Source: Pleurodeles waltl
Lineage: Eukaryota > Chordata > Amphibia > Caudata > Salamandridae
NCBI RefSeq assembly: GCF_031143425.1
Contig: NC_090444.1
Coordinates: 57,655,533 to 57,719,532, forward strand
Reading direction: 5' to 3'
DNA length: 64,000 bases
The position numbers and the translations under genes were made by a program. This document shows, in pieces, positions 57,973 through 64,000 of the stretch (position 1 is its first letter; every line of letters starts with the position of its first letter). The notes under the pieces are model-generated. The model was not told the DNA's origin. It worked only from the letters and a program-made list of their open reading frames with translations, and did no database searches.

Positions 57973-60900
57973 TGTTAGAACTGGGGTCTCTGCTTGGCAG
58001 TCAATTTGCACTCTGTCCAAGCAGGGTAAGGGAGTTACACTCCTCAGACAATTCATGCTCACCCCTTGGTAGCTTGGCACAAGCAGTCAGGCTTATCTCA
58101 GAGGCAATGTGTAAAGTATTTGTACAATCACACACAGTAACACAGTGAAAACACCACAAAAGGATTCAACACCAGTTTAGAAAAAAAGTTAAGTTAATTA
58201 ATCTGATTAAAACAAGAGCAAAATGACAAAAATCCAACATACACCAGCAAAGTTATGATTTTTTAATTAAAAAGAGCCTTAATCCATAGAAATCAGTGGA
58301 TGCATTGTTTTTACACACAGTACCTAGTATGCATCAAAAATAAACCCGCTCTGGCGAGCATGCATTTCAGGCAGTGTGTCAATTCTTCTCGAGTCAGGTA
58401 GGCCATACGTTTTCAATCTCTCATGCAGAAGAGCAATGCGTTGATTTCTGGACGGGCAACCTTGGGACTGTGGGTTTGACGCCCAGCGACAATGCATTTG
58501 AAATCCTGGCACACAATGGAGAAGAGCTGCACTGCATGGGTGATGCGTTGATTTCTTCAGCAGCAAGCAGGTGTTGCGTCGATTTTCCAGCCGAGATGCA
58601 GGTGGTGTGTACATTTTTCAGCCGTGAAGCAGGTGCTGCATTGATGTTTCTCCAGTTCAGCTCCTGTGCGTGGATTTCAGCCTTGTTCCACCAGCTTCAC
58701 CTTTCAAGGGCTCAGGGACTGAATATGGCACCACTTGGCAGGGTAGGAGTCTCAGCAAGAGAGATGCTTCACAAGCAGGAAAATAACACAGAGCCCAGCC
58801 TGTGTCCTTTTTGAGGTAGAAGCAGCAACTGCAGGCCAACCAAGCAAATCACACTCACAGGCAAAGGGACAGTACTCCTCCACCTCTTCAGCTCCTCTCC
58901 TTGGCAGAGGTTCCTCTTGATCCAGAAGACTTCTTAAACTCTGGGGTTTTGGGTCTACTACTTATACACAGTTCTGCCTTTGAAGTAGGCAAACATCAAT
59001 GGAAATTCTCTGTTGTACACAAGATTCTGCCTTGCCCGGGCCTTGCCCCAGACATACACCAAGGGGTTGAAAACGGTATTGTATGAAGACAGGAACAGCC
59101 CTATCAGGTGCAGGTGTCAGCTCCCCCCTCCCCACTATAGCCCAGGAGACAGATCAGGATATGCATGTCACTCCTCAGCTCCCTTTGTGTCACTGTTTAG
59201 AAGGAATTCACAAAGAGCTCAAACTTCTAGTCTGACCCAGATGTGGATCCATCGGCAGGCGGAGGCACAGAATGGTTGTGCAAGAAAATGCCCACTTTCT
59301 AAAAGTGACAGTTTCAAACTGACAATCTAAAAACCAACTTTGCCAAAAGATGTATTTTCAAATTGTAAGTTCAGAGACCCCAAACTACAAATGTCCAGCT
59401 GCTCACAATGGGAAACTGCACTTCAAATATATTTAAAGGCAGCCCCCATGTTAACCTATGAGAGAGATAGGCCTTGCAACAGTGGAAACCGATTTTGGCA
59501 GTATTTCACTGTCAGGACATGTATAAATACATCAGTACTTGTCCCACCTTTAACCACTGCACCCTGTGCAGGGGGCTAACTGTAGGAGGCTGGACTGGCT
59601 TGTAGTGAGTACCAAGGGGTACTTACACCTTGCACCAGGCCCAGGTATCCCTTATTAGTGTAGAGGGGTGTCTAGCAGCTTAGGCTGATAGAAAAGGTAG
59701 CTTAGCAGAGCAGCTTAGGCTGAACTAGGAGACGAGTGAAGCTCCTACAGTACCACTAGTGTCACTTGCACAATATCATAAGAAAACACAATACACAGAA
59801 TACTAAAAATAAAGGTACTTTATTTTTATGACAATATGCCAAAGTATCTCAGTGAGTACCCTCAGTATGAGGATAGCAAATATACACAAGGTATATGTAC
59901 ACAATACCAAAAATATGCAGTATAGCAATAGAAAACAGTGCAAACAATGTATAGTTACAATAGGATGCAATGGGGGCACATAGGGATAGGGGCAACACAA
60001 ACCTCTCTAGAAGTGGAATGCGAACCACGAATGGACCTCAAACCTATGTGACCTTGTAGAGGGTCGCTGGGACTGTAAGGAAACAGTGAGGGTTAGAAAA
60101 ATAGCCCACCCCAAGACCCTGAAAAGTGGGTGCAAAGTGCACCTAAGTTCCCCAAAGAGCACAGAAGTCGTGATAGGGGAATTCTGCAGGAAAGACCAAC
60201 ACCAGCAGTGCAACAATGATGGATTTCCAGACGAGAGTACCTGTGGAACAAGGGGACCAAGTCCAAAAGTCACGATCGAGTCGGGAGTGGGCAGATGCCC
60301 AGGAAATGCCAGCTGTGGGTGCAAAGAAGCTGCCACCGGATGGTAGAAGCTGAGGTTTCTGCAAGAACGACAAGGGCTAGAAACTTCCCCTTTGGAGGAT
60401 GGACGTCTCACGTTGTGAAGAGTCGTGCAGAAGTGTTTTCCCCGCAGAAAGACCGCAAACAAGCCTTGCTAGCTGCAAAGCTCGCGGTTAGGGTTTTTGG
60501 ATGCTGCTGTGGCCCAGGAGGGACCAGGATGTCGCCAATTGCGTGAGGAGACAGAGGGGGTGTCCACCAAGACAAGGAGCCCACTCAGAAGCAAGCAGCA
60601 CCCGGAGAAGTGCCGGAACAGGCACTGCGAAGTGGAGTGAATCGGTGATCACCCGAAGTTGCACAAGAGAGTCCCACACCACCGGAGGACAACTCAGGAG
60701 GTCGTGCAATGCAGGTTAGAGTGCCGTGGACCCAGGCTTGGCTGTGCACAAAGGAAATCCTGGAAAAGTGCACAGGAGCCGGAGTAGCTGCAAAACACGC
60801 GGTTCCCAGCAATGCAGTCTAGCGTGGGGAGGCAAGGACCTACCTCCACCAAACTTAGACTGAAGAGTCACTGGACTGTGGGAGTCACTTGGACAGAGTT

Positions 60901-61827
60901 GCTGAGTTCAAGGGACCTCGCTCGTCGTGCTGAGAGGAGACCCAGAGGACCGGTGATGCAGTTCTTTGGTGCCTGCGGTTGCAGGGGGAAGATTCTGTCG
61001 ACCCATGGGAGATGTCTTCGGAGCTTCTAGTGCAGAGAGGAAGCAGACTACCCCCACAGCATGCACCACCAGGAAAACAGTCGAGAAGGCGGCAGGATCA
61101 GCGTTACAAGGTCGCAGTAGTCGTCTTTGCTACTTTGTTGCAGTTTTGCAGGCTTCCAGCGCGGTCAGCAGTCGATTCCTTGGCAGAAGGTGAAGAGAGA
61201 GATGCAGAGGAACTCTGATGAGCTCTTGCATTCGTTATCTAAGGAATTCCCCAAAGCAGAGACCCTAAATAGCCAGAAAAGAGGGTTTGGCTACCTAGGA
61301 GAGAGGATAGGCTAGCAACACCTGAAGGAGCCTATCAGAAGGAGTCTCTGACGTCACCTGCTGGCACTGGCCACTCAGAGCAGTCCAGTGTGCCAGCAGC
61401 ACCACTGTTTCCAAGATGGCAGAGGTCTGGAGCACACTGGAGGAGCTCTGGGCACCTCCCAGGGGAGGTGCAGGTCAGGGGAGTGGTCACTCCCCTTTCC
61501 TTTGTCCAGTTTCGCGCCAGAGCAGGGGTGAGGGATCCCTGAACCGGTGCAGACTGGCTTATGCAGAGATGGGCACCATCTGTGCCCATCAAAGCATTTC
61601 CAGAGGCTGGGGGAGGCTGCTCCTCCCCAGCCCTGACACCTTTTTCCAAAGGGAGAGAGTGTAACACCCTCTCTCTGAGGAAGTCCTTTGTTCTGCCTTC
61701 CTGGGCCAAGCCTGGCTGGACCCCAGGAGGGCATAAACCTATCTGAGGGGTTGGCAGCAGCAGCAGTTGCAGTGAAACCCCGGGAAAGGTAGTTTGGCAG
61801 TACCCGGGTCTGAGCTAGAGACTCGGG

Positions 61828-61884
61828 GATCATGGAATTGTCTCCCCAATGCCAGAATGGCATTGGGGTGACAATTCCATGATC
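61828..61884. repeat. 57-nt hairpin in LTR copy 2
   Basis: Same hairpin as 18281-18337: 27-nt arms, GAA loop, one mismatch. Confidence 0.85.
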
Positions 61885-61927
61885 CTAGACATGTTACATG
61901 GCCATGTTCGGAGTTACCATTGTGACG

Positions 61928-61955
61928 CTATACATATGTTGTGACATATGTATAG
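61928..61955. repeat. 12-bp hairpin in LTR copy 2 that co-varies with copy 1
   Basis: Arms CTATACATATGT and ACATATGTATAG pair perfectly around loop TGTG. Compared with 18383-18406, G is replaced by T on the left arm and the paired C by A on the right arm. Confidence 0.85.
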
Positions 61956-62975
61956 TGCACGCGTGTAATGGTGTCCCCGCACTCACAAAGTCCGGGGAAT
62001 TTGCCCTGAACAATGTGGGAGCACCTTGGCTAGTGCCAGGGTGCCCACACACTAAGTAACTTAGCACCCAACCTTTACCAGGTAAAGGTTAGACATATAG
62101 GTGACTTATAAGTTACTTAAGTGCAGTGGTAAATGGCTGTGAAATAACGTGGACGTTATTTCACACTGGCTGCACTGGCAGGCCTGTGTAAGAATTGTCA
62201 GATCTCCCTATGGGTGGCACAAGAAATGCTGCAGCCCATAGGGATCTCCTGGAACCCCACTACCCTGGGTACCTCAGTACCATATACTAGGGAATTATAA
62301 GGGTGTTCCAGTATGCCAATCTGAATTGGTGAAATTGGTCACTAGCCTGTTAGTGACAATTTGGAAAGAAATGAGAGAGCATAACCACTGAGGTTCTGGA
62401 TAGCAGAGCCTCAGTGAGACAGTTAGTCATAACACAGGTAACACATACAGGGCACACTTATGAGCACTGGGGCCCTGGCTGGCAGGGTCCCAGTGACACA
62501 TACAACTAAAACAACATATATACAGTGAAATATGGGGGTAACATGCCAGGCAAGATGGTATTTCCTACACTAACTACGACCTACCTTAGGAGTACTTTAA
62601 ATGTGAAAAAGGGAAGGTTTGGGCCTGGCTAGTGGGTACATTTGCCAGATCGAATTGGCAGTTTAAAACTGCACACACAGACACTGCAGTGGAAGGTCTC
62701 AGCCGTGTTTACAGGGCTACTCATGAGGGTGGCACAATCAGTACCGCAGGCCCACTAGTAGCATTTGATTTACAGGCCCTGGGAACCTCTACTAGGGACT
62801 TACTACTAAATCAAATATGCCAATTAGGGATAAACTTGCACTTTAGTACTGGTCGGAAGTGGTAAAGTGCCAAGAGTACCAAAAAACAGAAAATATAAGA
62901 CCAGCACACAGTCAAAAACACAGGAAGCAGAGGCAAATAAACTGTGGAATCACACCAGGGATGCCAGGTCTAACA

Positions 62976-63479
62976 CATTATTTGTCAGTAGTGTCAATGC
63001 CTGGATCCAGGGTCCACTGAGTGCAAGCATGCCATTCAGGTGTGGTGGTAGCACAGGCTACTTCCTTTACAGGTGAGTAAAAAAACGTTTTGTAGATGAG
63101 TTTATTTGCAGAAAAGATAATAGTCAGTTGCCAGAATTAGCCTCTTCGGAATGTGCTTAAGGTTATGGTAACTTAGTATATGCAGAATAGGGGAAGATGT
63201 CTTAGCTATAAATTCCTCTTGTGGGAAGAATTGATTATGTTCACTACGGGTATATAAGTTATATGCAATCTAGGCCTGGGCCGCAAACCAGAGGCATTCT
63301 TCTTGCCGTATCCAGCTCCAGCAGCCGTATCAGTGCCCAGCCCAACAACTCCACCATATGCACCTTTCGGTCTGGGTGAGGTAATCTATAGTAAAGTTTA
63401 GACTGGATAGGGGCGGCTTGATCAAGCCACATTCAATATTCACATGTGGAGCCCATCAGACAGTATGAACACCCCATGA
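62976..63479. other. Sequence between outer LTR and L1-like RT fragment
   Basis: Begins with the second CATTA. It may be decayed L1-like DNA (it lies between two L1-like fragments on the same strand), but no coding motif is left. Confidence 0.35.
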
Positions 63480-64000
63480 TGAGCAAATTGGACCTGAGCT
63501 TCTAAGTAGTAAAGCTCCATGGGTTCATTATTAGTAAAGGCCCTTGGCTCATGACAATGGCAAATAGGAGGGGGAACATCAGGCACCCTTGAATCATCTC
63601 TCTGCCACTATTAAATGGCTTACCCAATAAACCATTCACTTTAGTCTGTGCCTTTGGAGAATTATTTAGGAGTTTAATCCACTGTAAGAATGCCCTTCTC
63701 ATACTCATTCTCTCCAGTACTATAAACAGGAATCCCCATTCAATTGAATCAACTGCCTTTTCAACATCTAAAAAGGCAGCCACCACCTCACCCTTGGGGT
63801 CTATTTGTTGTGTAACTGTAAAGTGCTTATGCAGATTGTCTGCTGTGGAGCGGCCAGGAATGAAACTCGACTGGTCTAGCAGGCTAAAGCAGCAGAAGCC
63901 TATTGGCCAGAAGTTTGTTGAGTATTTTACTGTCCATGTTATTGAGGAATAAGAGGTGGCATGAGCTAAAATTGTTCTGGGTTTTGCCCAGATTTAAGAT
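63480..64000 (-). pseudogene. L1-like LINE reverse transcriptase fragment
   Basis: The minus frame reads AAFLDVEKAVDSIEWGFLF (motif A region, usually ...EKAFDS), then FLQWIKLLNNSPKAQTKVNG, then GREMIQGCLMFPLLFAIVM (motif B region, usually RQGCPLSP). This is the RT of an L1/Tx1-group LINE. Traces of the upstream RT continue to the window edge in other frames. The YADD region is lost. It pairs with the C-terminal fragment at 57667-57972. Confidence 0.8.

Larger units (their letters stand above)
59581..62569 (-). mobile_element. Inner solo LTR, 2989 bp, TSD CTAAC
   Basis: Starts TGTAGGAGGCTGG and ends TTTCCTACA, so TG...CA termini with a TGTAGGA/TCCTACA inverted repeat. The 5 bp on both sides are CTAAC (59576-59580 and 62570-62574). 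A polyadenylation signal on minus (TTTATT on plus at about 59819) is about 240 bp from the 59581 end, which fits minus orientation with a very long U3. No coding capacity. It is the same family as 16026-18994. Confidence 0.95.
57973..62975 (-). mobile_element. Outer solo LTR, about 2.0 kb without its insert, TSD CATTA
   Basis: Begins TGTTAGAACTGGGG and ends GGTCTAACA, so it has TG...CA termini within a 7-bp inverted repeat. The 5 bp on both sides are CATTA (57968-57972 and 62976-62980). It contains the inner LTR (59581-62569 plus one TSD copy); without it the length is about 2009 bp. No internal coding region is present, so this is a solo LTR left by recombination. Orientation is tentative. 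Confidence 0.9.

Noticed and set aside
1..64000. Host protein-coding exons, tRNA or rRNA genes
   Set aside because: None recognised; spliced host exons shorter than about 100 bp could still be missed by eye.

Overview
The window looks like transposon-dominated DNA from a vertebrate with a very large genome. A urodele amphibian (newt or salamander) is the best guess. That is inference: it rests on the mix of chromodomain Ty3/gypsy, PIF/Harbinger, CR1/L2-like and L1-like LINEs, LTRs of 2-3 kb, and repeat termini I associate with salamander DNA. I found no host protein gene, rRNA, tRNA or CRISPR array. Every coding region I can name belongs to a mobile element, and every one is broken.

Layout. 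1-5494: minus-strand Ty3/gypsy chromovirus (5' LTR near 4890-5494, gag, then protease-RT-RNase H-integrase-chromodomain, and a 3' LTR cut by the window edge). 7551 to about 23195: a large PIF/Harbinger element (H1) with a plus-strand Myb/SANT-like gene, a minus-strand second Myb-like gene and a minus-strand HARBI1-type transposase; a nearly 3 kb LTR copy (16026-18994) lies inside it. 23709-25975: 5'-truncated minus-strand CR1/L2-like LINE. 27371-27550: foldback MITE. 28440-31085 and 39434-39890: an unclassified larger repeat that includes a 383-bp tandem array, split by a second Harbinger. 31086-39433: second PIF/Harbinger (H2) with a transposase on plus between two Myb-like genes on minus, plus three minisatellites.

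40000-53500 holds short repeats: a 12-bp minisatellite, a CT-rich tract, a hAT-like MITE, microsatellites, several Harbinger-type MITEs (48827-49373 and 50364-50992 with target-site duplications), and an inverted repeat pair. 54020-55073 is an LTR fragment and 55790-56775 a CR1/L2-like LINE relic. 57667-64000 is a nested stack: an L1-like LINE (minus) split by a solo LTR of about 2.0 kb (TSD CATTA), itself split by a 2989-bp solo LTR (TSD CTAAC).

How the parts relate. H1 and H2 each carry a DDE transposase plus two different Myb/SANT-like DNA-binding genes, one more than the two-gene PIF/Harbinger layout. Several non-autonomous elements share H2-like termini (G-run then TCATT or similar) and 3-bp TSDs, so H2-type machinery probably moved them. 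The most unusual structure is the 629-bp MITE at 50364-50992, which is a chain of about a dozen separate hairpins end to end.
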